Shown here in pieces: positions 10,201-20,132 of a stretch of 64,000 nt of DNA. Source of the DNA: Nocardioides sp. JS614 (GTDB taxonomy: Bacteria > Actinomycetota > Actinomycetes > Propionibacteriales > Nocardioidaceae); the NCBI RefSeq assembly GCF_000015265.1, contig NC_008699.1, positions 3,038,001 through 3,102,000 of the forward strand, read 5' to 3'. Positions within the stretch are counted from its first letter, which is position 1; every line of letters starts with the position of its first letter. The position numbers and the translations under genes were made by a program. The notes beneath the pieces were generated by a model that saw nothing but the letters and a program-made list of their open reading frames with translations, was not told where the DNA came from and did no database searches.

Positions 10201-10294
10201 GGTCGTAGAGCGGGGCGAACACCGCGCACGCGGTGACGAGCGCGGCCAGGGTCGCCAGCGCGGCGGCCTGGAACGGCCGGTACCGCAACCTCAT
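7211..10294 (-). CDS. FtsX-like ABC transporter permease
   Basis: A 1027-residue permease. An N-terminal helix (residues 10-30) precedes a long extracytoplasmic domain. Helix clusters lie around residues 305-500 and 870-1010, each resembling an FtsX/MacB permease unit, so the protein looks like two permease halves in one chain. It heads the operon and is followed by two ATPase genes with stop/start overlaps. Such complexes usually act on lipoproteins, peptides or cell-envelope components rather than importing nutrients. Substrate unknown. Confidence 0.85.
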   Translation of the reverse strand: MRLRYRPFQAAALATLAALVTACAVFAPLYDRAMRQALTDITVERADPAVAGLQLVATRAGGGGFGFQNRDRPAHPEVVADVVPAGIRARYLAPVLGYAAAASRLPGSSDDPGGDLVWRDGACVHLAIVAGACAERAGEIMVSEADADNFDLPVGARLAIPGIPRNGTHATVPRARLVVVGVYAQEPAPYWLGLRLTGRSGLVDPGPPAEVQHDVWLTARATFEDTGVPPLPGGRSTVALPLDVPELGVDDLFVLSDAIRRLGKTAGAGADGTIVTPYSGLPDIADEVREQSDQSRVTVPLLMAQLGLLALVVLWLTLLAVTEQRRPEVALARLRGRGRRGARGLLAGELLPVALAGVVPGAVLALLGVWAARTTLLPGHAPFETGVRLLGAVGLAVLALVLLTGLAVARVAREPVETLLRRVPPRRNGWALGTGDALVVAGCGSLVVAFATGGLEGPVALAAPGLIAVVVGLVLAHLTGPITALAGRRSLARGRVRAAVSLLDAARSPATRRVVAIVTLASALAVFSADAFVVGDRNRASAAAQDAGARLVADVEGGDLAAVRDALAQVDPEGRRVTPVVRIRPPGTGAVETVAVVPEEFRRIALLGGDAPPASAWDRLAVADAEPIRISGTRLRVDVDDSTLVSIRTDGERGPLTLGMDLVTPAGETLHTAVGELPDEVDHARFEVTSYCREGCFVTALWLQTVPGATLKGAATLSHLVGDEPVAIGPASRWTPLHDPVVGDMEPASTSPDRLTVSVRSEGSSALTMRQTWLPSVVPALVAGALPPGAQGDDFDLTGLGGTVRPAARAGTIARVPGAGADVAVANLDLVQRGVSLATSARVELWFAEDDPGLLAEVDAALHDRGAGLTTTTTLRDVRRGYDESAAAWSIQLAALVGAAAVLIALLVLLVGAASSWRFRTRDLAALRMSGVPRRTVGAMAVAAQLPAVAVGVVAGTAAGLYGASLALPTVPLLADPPAVSTLDLDTAWPAVAAAVLAVLAVLATSSVIIGRTLARRSDVRRLRETL

Positions 10295-10790
10295 CGGCGA
10301 CCCCCGTGGCCGGCCGTCAGTGATCCGCCCCCGTGCACCGCGTCAGCATGCCACTCGGGACGCCCCAGGACGCGCAGGAACGCCGAGCGCGGTGGGCGGG
10401 GGGTGGGCCGCTCCCGGAACTCCATGGCCGCCGCTCACCATCGGTCACACGGCGCGCATCCTGCGACCGGACATGGCGCACGGTTCCTGCGCTGGCCCAT
10501 CCCCCGCGTCACCACGACTCTCTCCGCGCGGCGCCCGGTGGCGTAGAGCCCGAGGTCCCGCCCGGGCCGGGACTCCGGACCCGGGTCCTCCCGGTGCCGG
10601 GCCGGGCAGCAGGTCACCTCGGCCTCGGGACGTCCTCCTCTGGTGCGCGCCGGCCCGGCGACGCCTCCGGCCGCCGGTAGCCCGCATGTAGGCTGTCGTG
10701 AACCGCTCGGGGATCCGCCGCCGTGGACCTCCCGAAAGCCGCCGGCTGCGAGGCAGGTACGTCGATGAGGCTCGATCAGGTCGTCAGCTG
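10295..10790. other. Intergenic region without a supported gene
   Basis: About 500 bp between the divergent permease and a small conserved gene. It is GC-rich, and its reading frames on both strands look like low-complexity shadows rich in R, G and P. It must hold the promoter of the ABC operon. A TAGGCT hexamer at about 10687 could be a -10 element for the downstream small gene. Confidence 0.5.
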
Positions 10791-11033
10791 ATGACCACCG
10801 ACCCCGCCCGCGGCCGGTCCCTCGAGACGCTGCTGCTGCGGGTCCACCGGGCACGGACCGCCGTCGAGCACAGCCGCAACGGCTGGGTTGCGCGCGACGA
10901 GCTCGCCGACGCGCGGCATGAGCTGATGCTCGCCCTCCAGGCCTACGTCTCGGCACTCGAGCGGCGCAAGCTGCCGGTGCCGTGGCGGATGCAGGCGGAG
11001 CTGAGGTTGCACCGCGACCTGTTCGATCGCTGA
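10791..11033 (+). CDS. Small conserved-looking hypothetical protein
   Basis: An 80-residue, charged, helical protein (starts MTTDPARGRSLETLLLRVHR). The ATG at 10791 is chosen because the upstream extension in the same frame (from 10698) has the R/G/P-rich composition of non-coding GC-rich DNA. No motif is recognised. It ends at a strong bidirectional terminator shared with the cold shock gene. Confidence 0.6.
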   Translation: MTTDPARGRSLETLLLRVHRARTAVEHSRNGWVARDELADARHELMLALQAYVSALERRKLPVPWRMQAELRLHRDLFDR

Positions 11034-11065
11034 CACGCCGGACGCCCGAGGCGCCGGAGAACGCC

Positions 11066-11107
11066 ACGAGGGGCGGACCACGATCGAGATCGTGGTCCGC
11101 CCCTCGT
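11066..11107. terminator. Perfect bidirectional terminator
   Basis: Two 20-nt arms (11066-11085 and 11088-11107) are exactly complementary around a 2-nt loop. The hairpin lies between the stop of the small plus-strand gene and the stop of the minus-strand cold shock gene, so it probably serves both. Confidence 0.85.
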
Positions 11108-11135
11108 ACTGCCGAGCAGGTGCTACTGGGCGGGA

Positions 11136-11339
11136 CTACTGGGCGCGGACGTTCTCGGCCTGCGGGCCCTTGGGACCCTGCGTCACCTCGAACTCGACGC
11201 GCTGGTCGTCCTTGAGGGACTTGAAGCCGGTGCCGGCGATCGCGGTGTGGTGGACGAACACGTCCGGGCCACCGCCGTCCTGGGCGATGAAGCCGAAGCC
11301 CTTGTCGTCGTTGAACCACTTCACGGTGCCTTGTGCCAT
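11136..11339 (-). CDS. Cold shock protein (CspA family)
   Basis: A 67-residue single cold-shock domain. RNP1 reads DKGFGFI and RNP2 VFVHHTAI; the N-terminus is MAQGTVKWFN. The length is exactly that of actinobacterial CspA proteins, which bind single-stranded RNA/DNA and act as RNA chaperones. An AAGGA element sits about 9 nt before the ATG, and a leader of probably 100 nt or more precedes it, as is usual for csp genes. Confidence 0.95.
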   Translation of the reverse strand: MAQGTVKWFNDDKGFGFIAQDGGGPDVFVHHTAIAGTGFKSLKDDQRVEFEVTQGPKGPQAENVRAQ

Positions 11340-11564
11340 CTTGGTGTTCCTTGTTCGTGTCGGATGCGTTCGGCGTTCTCGCCGGCCGCGAGCTGAAGAC
11401 ATCTGCGCTGCGCTTGATGTCCAGCTGACCGAAGACCAAGGGATGAGTGCGACGAACCGGTGGCCGGGACCGGCCACCGAGGAGCCGGAGCCCCTTCAAC
11501 ACCACGAGCCTAGCAGCGCGACCCCCGACCACTCCGATCGTCGGGCACTGGCCGCGGTCCTGGC

Positions 11565-11966
11565 TCAGCCGAGGAAGCTGAGCCGCACCTCGCGCTCGGC
11601 ATTGTCGATGTTGAGGTCGACCAGGCACACGCTCTGCCAGGTGCCGAGCGCGAGCCGGCCGCCGAGCACCGGGACGGTGGCGTACGGCGGCACCAGCGCG
11701 GGCAGCACGTGCGAGCGGCCGTGGCCGCGGCTGCCGTGCCGGTGCCGCCAGCGGTCGTCGGCCGGGAGCAGGTCGGCCAGGGCGGCCAGCAGGTCGTCGT
11801 CGCTGCCGGCGCCGGTCTCGATGATCGCGATCCCCGCCGTCGCGTGCGGGACGAACACCTGCAGCAGGCCGTCCCCTCGCCCCGCCACGAACCCACGGCA
11901 GTCCTCGGTGAGGTCCACGACGGCCTCGCGGTCGCCGGTGCGGTAGCTGCGGGTCGCGGAATCCAC
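11565..11966 (-). CDS. YjbQ/UPF0047 family protein
   Basis: A 133-residue protein starting at GTG. It has the family hallmarks: GLLQVFVPHATAGIAIIETG in the first half, the H-R-H-...-H stretch (RHRHGSRGHGRSHV) in the middle, and LGTWQSVCLVDLNIDNAERE near the end. The family is often called secondary thiamine-phosphate synthase because overexpression bypasses thiE in E. coli; the true physiological role is uncertain. It lies divergent to a decayed acetyltransferase. Confidence 0.88.
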   Translation of the reverse strand: MDSATRSYRTGDREAVVDLTEDCRGFVAGRGDGLLQVFVPHATAGIAIIETGAGSDDDLLAALADLLPADDRWRHRHGSRGHGRSHVLPALVPPYATVPVLGGRLALGTWQSVCLVDLNIDNAEREVRLSFLG

Positions 11967-12003
11967 GCGTTCGATCGTGCCACGGACCGCTACGGTCGCC
12001 CCC

Positions 12004-12171
12004 GTGGACGTACGCTCGCTGGCCTACCGGACTGACCTCGCGCTGCTCGAGGAGGCCGGCAGCGACGTCGAGCACCACCCTGACCCGTAGTACCTCGCGA
12101 TCCGGGTGTACCGCTCGGTCGGCTTCGCCGACACCGAGACCCAGTTGCAGGCGTCCCGGAAGCCCGCCTAG
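12004..12171 (+). pseudogene. Collapsed GNAT acetyltransferase remnant
   Basis: The frame from GTG 12004 reads VRSLAYRTDLALLEEAGSDV, like the N-terminus of GNAT proteins common in this group. After a TAG stop (12088-12090) the same frame continues as YLAIRVYRSVGFADTETQLQ, the typical GNAT C-terminus. The central acetyl-CoA-binding region is missing, so an internal deletion has fused the two ends and left a stop. A -10-like TACGGT lies 7 nt before the GTG. Family identity is from recall of the two end motifs. Confidence 0.6.
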
Positions 12172-12189
12172 CAGGTCGGTGCGCGACGG

Positions 12190-12489
12190 TCAGTCCGCGA
12201 GCAGTCGCTCGACGCGCTCGACCTTCGCGGTGAGCTGCCCGTCGTACCCCGGCCGGATGTCGGCCTTGAGCACCAGCCCGACCCGGGGGGACACCGCGGC
12301 GACGACGTCGACGGCACGCTTGACCACCGCCATCACCTCGTCCCACTCCCCCTCGATGTTGGTGAACATCGCGTTGGTCTCGTGCGGCAGGCCGGACTCG
12401 CGGACCACCCGGACGGCGGCGGCCACGGCCTCGGAGACGCCGCCGGTCTCGTCACCGGTGGTCGGGGAGATGCTGAACGCGACGATCAT
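12190..12489 (-). CDS. MTH1187/YqgV family thiamine-binding protein
   Basis: A 99-residue protein (MIVAFSISPTTGDETGGVSE) with the DUF77 pattern: an N-terminal beta strand, ESGLPHETNAMFTNIEGEWD in the middle, and RVGLVLKADIRPG near the end. Members form ferredoxin-like tetramers, and some bind thiamine. The start at 12489 is chosen because upstream sequence in frame has no family similarity. It lies near the YjbQ-like gene, also linked to thiamine. Confidence 0.85.
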   Translation of the reverse strand: MIVAFSISPTTGDETGGVSEAVAAAVRVVRESGLPHETNAMFTNIEGEWDEVMAVVKRAVDVVAAVSPRVGLVLKADIRPGYDGQLTAKVERVERLLAD

Positions 12490-12609
12490 GCCGCCCAGGG
12501 TAGTTGTGGCCGCGCGGCCGTGACCTTCTCCCCCTCCCGGGGTTGAACCCTTCGACGCCCCGGCCCGGGACACTCGGGGTGGTCGCCCGCCGGCTCGAGA
12601 GGGGACGAG

Positions 12610-12927
12610 ATGACGAGGATCTGCCTACGGCACGAGCTCCGGATGCTCCGGCTGACCGCCGCGACCGTCCGTGGCGCGACCGGACGAGGGCTGCACAGCC
12701 CCGAGCACGCCGCACTGCTCGTCGAGATCGAGCACTGCGACCGGTGCCGCCGGCGCCGCGAGGCACCGGTCGAGCTGGTCCCCGAGGCACCGGAGGAGAC
12801 CGCCCCGGCGCACGTGATCGTCACCTTCACCCTCCCGGAGGAGGTCGTCGACGCCGACGAGCTCGCCGCCACCCTCGAGGAGGCGCTGCCCGACCACGCC
12901 GCCGGGCTCACCGTCCGGGTGGCCTGA
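12610..12927 (+). CDS. Hypothetical protein with Cys pair
   Basis: A 105-residue ORF with a GAGGGGAC element about 3 nt before the ATG. It contains HCDRCRRRR (a C-x2-C pair near residue 45) and a C-terminal half with regular strand/helix alternation (VIVTFTLPEEVVDADELAAT). The frame has the GC-rich third positions of real genes. Its end overlaps the stop end of the sigma factor gene by 20 nt. Family not recognised. Confidence 0.55.
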   Translation: MTRICLRHELRMLRLTAATVRGATGRGLHSPEHAALLVEIEHCDRCRRRREAPVELVPEAPEETAPAHVIVTFTLPEEVVDADELAATLEEALPDHAAGLTVRVA

Positions 12928-13423
12928 GCGCCTCCCGCTCGTCGTCCAGGTGCGGCGCAGTCGCGCGCAACCGGGCGAGGGCGTCGCGTGCCTGGGACTT
13001 CACCGTGCCGACCGAGATCCCGAGCACCGCCGCGGTCTCCTTCTCGGTGAGGTCCTCGTAGTACCGCAGCACGATCACCGCCCGCTGTCGCGGCGCGAGC
13101 GTCGCGAGCGCCTGCCGGAGTGCCATCCGGTCGGTGTCCGGCCCCTTGACGGTCGTCTCGGGCAGGTGCTCGGTGGGCACCTCGCGCCACCGGCGGCGGC
13201 GCCACCGGCTGACGCTCTCGTGGACCAGGACCGTGCGCACGTAGGGCTCCGGGTCGTCGGCGATCCGCGCCCAGCGCGGCACCACCTTCACGAGGCTCAC
13301 CTGGACCAGGTCCTCGGCGTCCTCCCGGTTCCCGGTGAGCAGGTATGCCGTGCGCAGCAGCGCGCCCCGGCGGGCGGCGACGTACTGCTCGAAGGACTCC
13401 CGCTCCGCGTCACGGACGGACAC
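12908..13423 (-). CDS. SigE-family ECF RNA polymerase sigma factor
   Basis: A 171-residue ECF sigma factor. Region 2 spans about residues 8-70 (LLRTAYLLTGNREDAEDLVQ) and region 4 about 100-160 (LATLAPRQRAVIVLRYYEDL and ISVGTVKSQARDALARLRA). It matches the actinobacterial SigE family, not the cell-envelope SigE of Mycobacterium. Its start lies 14 nt inside the end of the upstream membrane protein gene, so the two are co-translated. Confidence 0.92.
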   Translation of the reverse strand: MSVRDAERESFEQYVAARRGALLRTAYLLTGNREDAEDLVQVSLVKVVPRWARIADDPEPYVRTVLVHESVSRWRRRRWREVPTEHLPETTVKGPDTDRMALRQALATLAPRQRAVIVLRYYEDLTEKETAAVLGISVGTVKSQARDALARLRATAPHLDDEREALRPPGR

Positions 13424-14723
13424 GGCGCCTCCAGAGGACGAGCGTCGCGCCCGCGCCGAGGAACACGCCGGTCGCCAGACCCGCCGTCACCCGTGGATCG
13501 ATGGGCGACGGGGGCTCCGTCGCGTCGACCGACGGTGCGCCCAGGAGGTCGGTGGCGAACTGCCAGGCCCCGCCATCGGCAGGGAGGCGCACGAGCTGCT
13601 CCGACTCCCCGGTGCCGAGCGCGACGCGGTACAGCCCGCTCCCCGCGGACCGCGAGCGGTCGGTCCGCCGGAGCGTGACGATCGTCCGGGCGTCGAGCCA
13701 GTCGACGACGCCGAAGGTCGACCCGGTGCCCGGGACCGGTGTCGTCCGTCCGGAGGGCCCCGCGTGCACCGTGCTCGGGTTCCGGTTGCCCGGGACCGAG
13801 GCGACCCGGCGCCCGGAGGCGTCCACCGCGGCGGAGTGCAGGCTGCCGACCGTGATCGAGCTTCGGCGGAAGTCCAAGTAGCGGACCTTCCCCGGGTCGG
13901 CGAGGTCGAGCAACGGGTACCCACGACCGCCCTCGGAGGAACGGTCGTCGAGGAGGATCCGGCCGTGGCCGGCGCCCAGCAGCGACTCGCCGGCGCCGAC
14001 GCCGGGAACCGGTTGCGGCTCACCGCCCAGCGGCCAGCTGGTGACCGTGCCGAACGACGAGCTCGCCCGGTCCATGTCGGAGTCGTCGTCGCCGCCGCGG
14101 ATCTGGCCGGCCGAGAAGACCACCGTGTCGCTGTCGGCCCATGCGAGGAAGTCCGGCTGGAGCCCATGGTCGGTCGGGATCCAGTGCCGCGTGGTCCCGC
14201 CCGTCTCGGCGTCGAACACTGCGACGCCCGTGATCGGACCCGATGCGCTGTTCGGCGTGTCCCTCGTGCGGCCGGTCAGCCAGTACGCCAGATGCGAGCC
14301 GTCGGGTGCGAGCGCGACCCCGCCGTGCTCGAGGTCGACGTCGGGCAGGTCGAGGAACGCGTACCCGCCGGTGGCTGCCGAGACGCCGACGACGGCCGAG
14401 CGCTCGCCGGTCCAGGTGCCCTGTTGGGCGCCGGTCACGGCCGCGAGGCGGCCGGGCCGGTCGGTCGACGGCAGCCACGCGCCCGGCGTCCAGACCTGGT
14501 CCGGCAGCCCCACCTGACCACCCGCCGGCGCCGGCTGAGGGGCCGAGCGCTGCCAGTCGAGGCCGGCGATCGTCGCCAGCAGCACGACCGCCATCGCCGC
14601 GATCGCGAGCGTCCCGACCCGCTGCCGACGGTGATAGCTGCGGCCGCGTTCCCACAGGTCGGGGACGGGTCCGCCGGGCGGGGCGTCCCCGGCGAGCTCG
14701 GCGAGCCGGTCGTGCAGTGTCAT
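13410..14723 (-). CDS. Single-pass membrane protein, putative sigma factor partner
   Basis: A 437-residue protein with an AGGAGG Shine-Dalgarno sequence 5 nt before the ATG. A short cytoplasmic N-terminus (MTLHDRLAELAGDAPPGGPV), a helix at about 36-56, a long extracytoplasmic region of propeller-like repeats, and a C-terminal helix (TAGLATGVFLGAGATLVLWR). Proteins of this form usually lie next to SigE-family sigma genes and may act as regulators; here it precedes the sigma gene. No anti-sigma zinc motif is seen. A GGGATCTCGTC-CGTGGGTAGGGG stretch upstream may be its promoter. Confidence 0.75.
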   Translation of the reverse strand: MTLHDRLAELAGDAPPGGPVPDLWERGRSYHRRQRVGTLAIAAMAVVLLATIAGLDWQRSAPQPAPAGGQVGLPDQVWTPGAWLPSTDRPGRLAAVTGAQQGTWTGERSAVVGVSAATGGYAFLDLPDVDLEHGGVALAPDGSHLAYWLTGRTRDTPNSASGPITGVAVFDAETGGTTRHWIPTDHGLQPDFLAWADSDTVVFSAGQIRGGDDDSDMDRASSSFGTVTSWPLGGEPQPVPGVGAGESLLGAGHGRILLDDRSSEGGRGYPLLDLADPGKVRYLDFRRSSITVGSLHSAAVDASGRRVASVPGNRNPSTVHAGPSGRTTPVPGTGSTFGVVDWLDARTIVTLRRTDRSRSAGSGLYRVALGTGESEQLVRLPADGGAWQFATDLLGAPSVDATEPPSPIDPRVTAGLATGVFLGAGATLVLWRRRVRP

Positions 14724-14798
14724 CGGTCCTCCTGGAGCGGGTCTCACCCCTACCCACGCGACGAGATCCCGAAAGAGAGGGGTCAGGCCAGGAAATGC

Positions 14799-16250
14799 CC
14801 GAGTCGGGCTCTCCTGCTGAATGTGTGGGTGGGTTGAGCGTGCCGTAGACGGGCGCACGCCGCTCTCTGCCTAGGTTTTGGAGCTGTCTAGGAACCAGAA
14901 CCGGCGTCAAGGAGAGCGGCGTGCGTGATGTCAGCCTATGGCGGTGCCTGCTCGGGCTCGAAGACACCGTGATCGAGGGTGTCGAGCTCGATCGCGATGA
15001 ACGGGTGCTCGTGGTCGCTGTTCGGCCGATGGCGCGTCGCCGGGGCCGGTGTGGGCGGTGTCGCGCGCCGGCGGCCGGGTACGACGCTGGGCGCGGTCGG
15101 CGGCGGTGGCGTGCCCTGGATAGCGCCACTGTGCGGGTCTACCTGGAAGCCGACTCGCCACGGGTGCGGTGCCGCGCGCATGGCGTGGTCGTCGCGCACG
15201 TGCCCTGGGCTCGCCATCGAGCCCGGGCGACGCACGCGTTCGAGGATCAGGTCGCCTGGCTGGTCACCAAGACCTCGCTGTCCACGGTGGCTGAGCTGAT
15301 GCGGGTGTCGTGGCGCACCGTGAGCGGGATCTTGACCCGGGTCTGGAACCAGATCGCCGCCCGGGTCGACTTGCTCGACGGGTTGACCCGGATCGGGATC
15401 GACGAGGTGTCCTGGCGCCGTCATCAGCGTTACCTGCTCGCGGTCGTCAATCACGACACCGGTCGTTTGGTGTGGGTCGGCAAGGGCAACACCACCGCGA
15501 CCGTCCAGTCGTTCTTCGATGCCCTTGGGCCGCACCGGTGCGCACAGATCACCCACATCAGCGCCGACGCCGCGCCCTACATCGCCAAGTCGACGGCTAA
15601 GAACTGCCCGCAGGCGGTCCGGGTCGCCGATCCCTTCCACGTGGTGAAGTGGGCCAACGACGCCCTCGGCGAGGTCCGGCTCGAGGTCTGGCGCGAGACC
15701 CGTCGGATCGCCCGGGCCAACTCCCGCGGCCGCGGCCGCGCACCCGCCGACGTCCAGGAGGAGTTCCCCGCCTACCAGCGGCTGCGGATCTTGACCCGTT
15801 CGCGGTACGCGCTGTGGAAGAACCCCGAGAACCTCACCACCCACCAGCAGGCCCGACTGGACTGGATCGCCAAGACCGACCCCCGACTGTGGCGGGCCTA
15901 CCAACTCAAGGAAGGCCTCCGCGCCGTCCTGCGACTGCCGGCCGCCGAAGCCCGCATCGCGATCGACGCCTGGTGCCGCTCGGCACGGCGATGTCGTATC
16001 GCCCAGTTTGTCGACCTCGCCCGCATGGTCGCCGAGCAACGCGGCCCGATCCTGGCCGCGATCGAGCACGGCCTCTCCAACGCGATCAGCGAATCGGTCA
16101 ACACCCGCATCCGACTCCGCAACCGGATCGCGTTCGGCATCAAGGACCCCGACGCCCTGATCAGCCTCCTGATGCTCACCCTCAGCGGCCACACACCCGC
16201 ACTACCGGGCCGAACATGACCCACACAAACGACAGGAGAGCCCGAGTCGG
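14799..16250. mobile_element. ISL3-family insertion sequence with inverted and direct repeats
   Basis: The element runs from about 14808 to 16241. The left end (GCTCTCCTGCTGAATGTGTG) and the reverse complement of the right end (GCTCTCCTGTCGTTTGTGTG) are imperfect inverted repeats of about 24 bp. A 9-bp direct repeat, CCGAGTCGG, flanks both ends (14799-14807 and 16242-16250), consistent with the ~8-bp target duplication of this family; the exact boundary is ambiguous by 1-2 bases. Intact repeats and an intact transposase suggest a recent insertion. Confidence 0.85.
14921..16219 (+). CDS. ISL3 family transposase
   Basis: A 432-residue transposase filling the element. It has the N-terminal zinc-finger-like Cys motif CGRCRAPAAGYDAGRGRRRW, a helix-turn-helix (TVAELMRVSWRTVSGILTRV), and the DDE core: DEVSWRRHQRYLLAVVNHDT, ISADAAPYIAKSTAKNCPQA and a C-terminal ISESVNTRIRLRNRIAFGIK region carrying the Glu. 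It is undisrupted and probably functional. It is transcribed away from the sigma operon and towards the aconitase terminator. Confidence 0.95.
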   Translation: MRDVSLWRCLLGLEDTVIEGVELDRDERVLVVAVRPMARRRGRCGRCRAPAAGYDAGRGRRRWRALDSATVRVYLEADSPRVRCRAHGVVVAHVPWARHRARATHAFEDQVAWLVTKTSLSTVAELMRVSWRTVSGILTRVWNQIAARVDLLDGLTRIGIDEVSWRRHQRYLLAVVNHDTGRLVWVGKGNTTATVQSFFDALGPHRCAQITHISADAAPYIAKSTAKNCPQAVRVADPFHVVKWANDALGEVRLEVWRETRRIARANSRGRGRAPADVQEEFPAYQRLRILTRSRYALWKNPENLTTHQQARLDWIAKTDPRLWRAYQLKEGLRAVLRLPAAEARIAIDAWCRSARRCRIAQFVDLARMVAEQRGPILAAIEHGLSNAISESVNTRIRLRNRIAFGIKDPDALISLLMLTLSGHTPALPGRT

Positions 16251-16283
16251 CGTCGGCTTCCGCGGAAGCCGACGCCGACTCGG
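16242..16283 (-). terminator. Aconitase gene terminator, hit by the IS
   Basis: Positions 16242-16262 and 16263-16283 are perfectly complementary 21-nt arms, centred on CCGCGG, 9 nt beyond the aconitase stop codon. The outermost 9 bases of the distal arm are the IS target duplication, so the element inserted exactly at the stem base while leaving the hairpin intact. Confidence 0.88.
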
Positions 16284-16291
16284 CGTGGTGC

Positions 16292-19108
<2,817 letters not shown>

Positions 19109-19180
19109 AGCAGTCATCTCCTCTGACGTCTCGTCGTCTGCACCGTGAATCGCCATCCTGCCGCCGGGCGTGAGCCAGGG

Positions 19181-19199
19181 AAAAGGAAGGCTGTCCTAA
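19181..19199 (-). promoter_or_regulatory. Weak IdeR/DmdR iron-box-like sequence upstream of acnA
   Basis: Read on the minus strand, TTAGGACAGCCTTCCTTTT matches the IdeR/DmdR consensus at about 12 of 19 positions, with the left half (TTAGG) intact. Aconitase is iron-dependent and often iron-regulated, which makes the site plausible. The right half is degenerate, so this is tentative. Confidence 0.3.
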
Positions 19200-19237
19200 C
19201 CCCGTCCGCCCGTACCCAGCGGCACCGAAGCGATATC

Positions 19238-19251
19238 TCTTGATATCAAGA
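19238..19251. promoter_or_regulatory. Palindromic operator candidate upstream of acnA
   Basis: TCTTGATATCAAGA is a perfect 14-bp palindrome about 130 bp upstream of the aconitase start, in unusually AT-rich DNA. Dyads of the form CTTGA-n2-TCAAG are typical of winged-helix regulator operators (MarR-like) in actinobacteria. The cognate regulator is not in this window. Confidence 0.55.
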
Positions 19252-19328
19252 TACATGATGCCGAGACGAGGTCGACCCGACCATGCCGAGGCCGGCGCGG
19301 GCGCCGTGGCGCTCGATGCTCGGACGCA

Positions 19329-19363
19329 GCCGCGGCCCCGACCGGGAGGGTCGAGGCCGCGGC
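19329..19363 (-). terminator. Terminator of the DoxX gene
   Basis: Arms GCCGCGGCCCCGACC (19329-19343) and GGTCGAGGCCGCGGC (19349-19363) pair with one mismatch around a 5-nt loop, 17 nt past the stop codon of the DoxX-family gene. Confidence 0.75.
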
Positions 19364-19379
19364 GGGTCGTGACGCTAGA

Positions 19380-19790
19380 TCAGACCTCGAAGAGCGGACC
19401 GGTGATGGTCAGGCCCAGGTCGGGCACCAGCGCGAAGAGGGCGAAGAGCGCCAGGGCGCCGCCGACGAGCGAGAGGGTCTTGTTGAACTGGACCTGCTCG
19501 TTCATCTTGGCCTCGCCCTGCTCCTTCCAGAAGGCGTGCATGAGGAACGGGATCGGCACGATGGCGGCGGCCAGCAGCAGGGAGCCGAGGTCGCCCCAGA
19601 CGCCGAGCAGGACCGACAGCGCGCCGACCACCATCAGCACGCCGGACGCGACGGTGCTGAAGGTGGCAGCCGGGACGCCCTTGAACTGGGCGTAGCCGGC
19701 CATCGCCTTGGTGGCGGTCAGGTGGCCGATGCCGGACGCGACGAAGATCGCGGCGAACAGGATGCGGGCGACGAGGACGACGACGTCCAT
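19380..19790 (-). CDS. DoxX family membrane protein
   Basis: A 136-residue protein with four predicted helices (about residues 3-20, 45-65, 68-88 and 108-128). The N-terminus MDVVVLVARILFAAIFVASG and FLMHAFWKEQG are typical of the DoxX/DoxD-like family. These integral membrane proteins are linked to thiol redox or quinone chemistry in a few bacteria, but the role here is unknown. GGAGGT lies 9 nt before the ATG, and an AT-rich stretch upstream (about 19812-19845) probably contains the promoter. Confidence 0.88.
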   Translation of the reverse strand: MDVVVLVARILFAAIFVASGIGHLTATKAMAGYAQFKGVPAATFSTVASGVLMVVGALSVLLGVWGDLGSLLLAAAIVPIPFLMHAFWKEQGEAKMNEQVQFNKTLSLVGGALALFALFALVPDLGLTITGPLFEV

Positions 19791-19944
19791 GTGGGGGTTA
19801 CCTCCGGGTCGAATAATTGAAAGTTGAACCGAATGACTCAAGCACATCGTCGCCCGCGGTCTTCCCGACGGCCCGGTGACCTGCGCCACAGTGCGCGAAA
19901 CGGACCTCAGCATCGATCGTCGGCGACCTGGCCCTGGGGTCGCA

Positions 19945-20085
19945 CGAGATGGACCGGGGCAGGCACGAGGCCGATCGCCCCGTAGGCTGCACATCGCTCG
20001 TGGCCCAGGAACCCGGTGAGACTCCGGGGCGGTTCCGCCACTGTGATCCTCCGTCAGGAGGGCAGCCAGACACTGGCCGCGGGCA
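19945..20085 (+). ncRNA. Cobalamin riboswitch upstream of cobN
   Basis: The conserved core GGAACCCGGTGAGACTCCGG (from 20008) runs into GCGGTTCCGCCACTGTGA, followed by AGCCAGACAC at 20064-20073. These are the invariant segments of the AdoCbl riboswitch. It lies about 50 nt before the cobN start, with GAGGAGGA as the ribosome-binding site. A sequence near 20100 can pair with bases around the cobN start codon, which could enclose the binding site; this last point is inference. High cobalamin should repress the operon. Confidence 0.92.
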
Positions 20086-20132
20086 CGTCCGACCGATCGA
20101 TGGGGCGAGAACCCCTGAGGAGGATCCCGCCC

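Noticed and set aside
12004..12171. A genuine short gene or stop-codon readthrough product
   Set aside because: The acetyl-CoA-binding core is absent, so readthrough would not yield a working acetyltransferase.
14921..16219. IS transposase as an inactive remnant
   Set aside because: The frame is full length with all core motifs, and both ends and the target duplication are intact.
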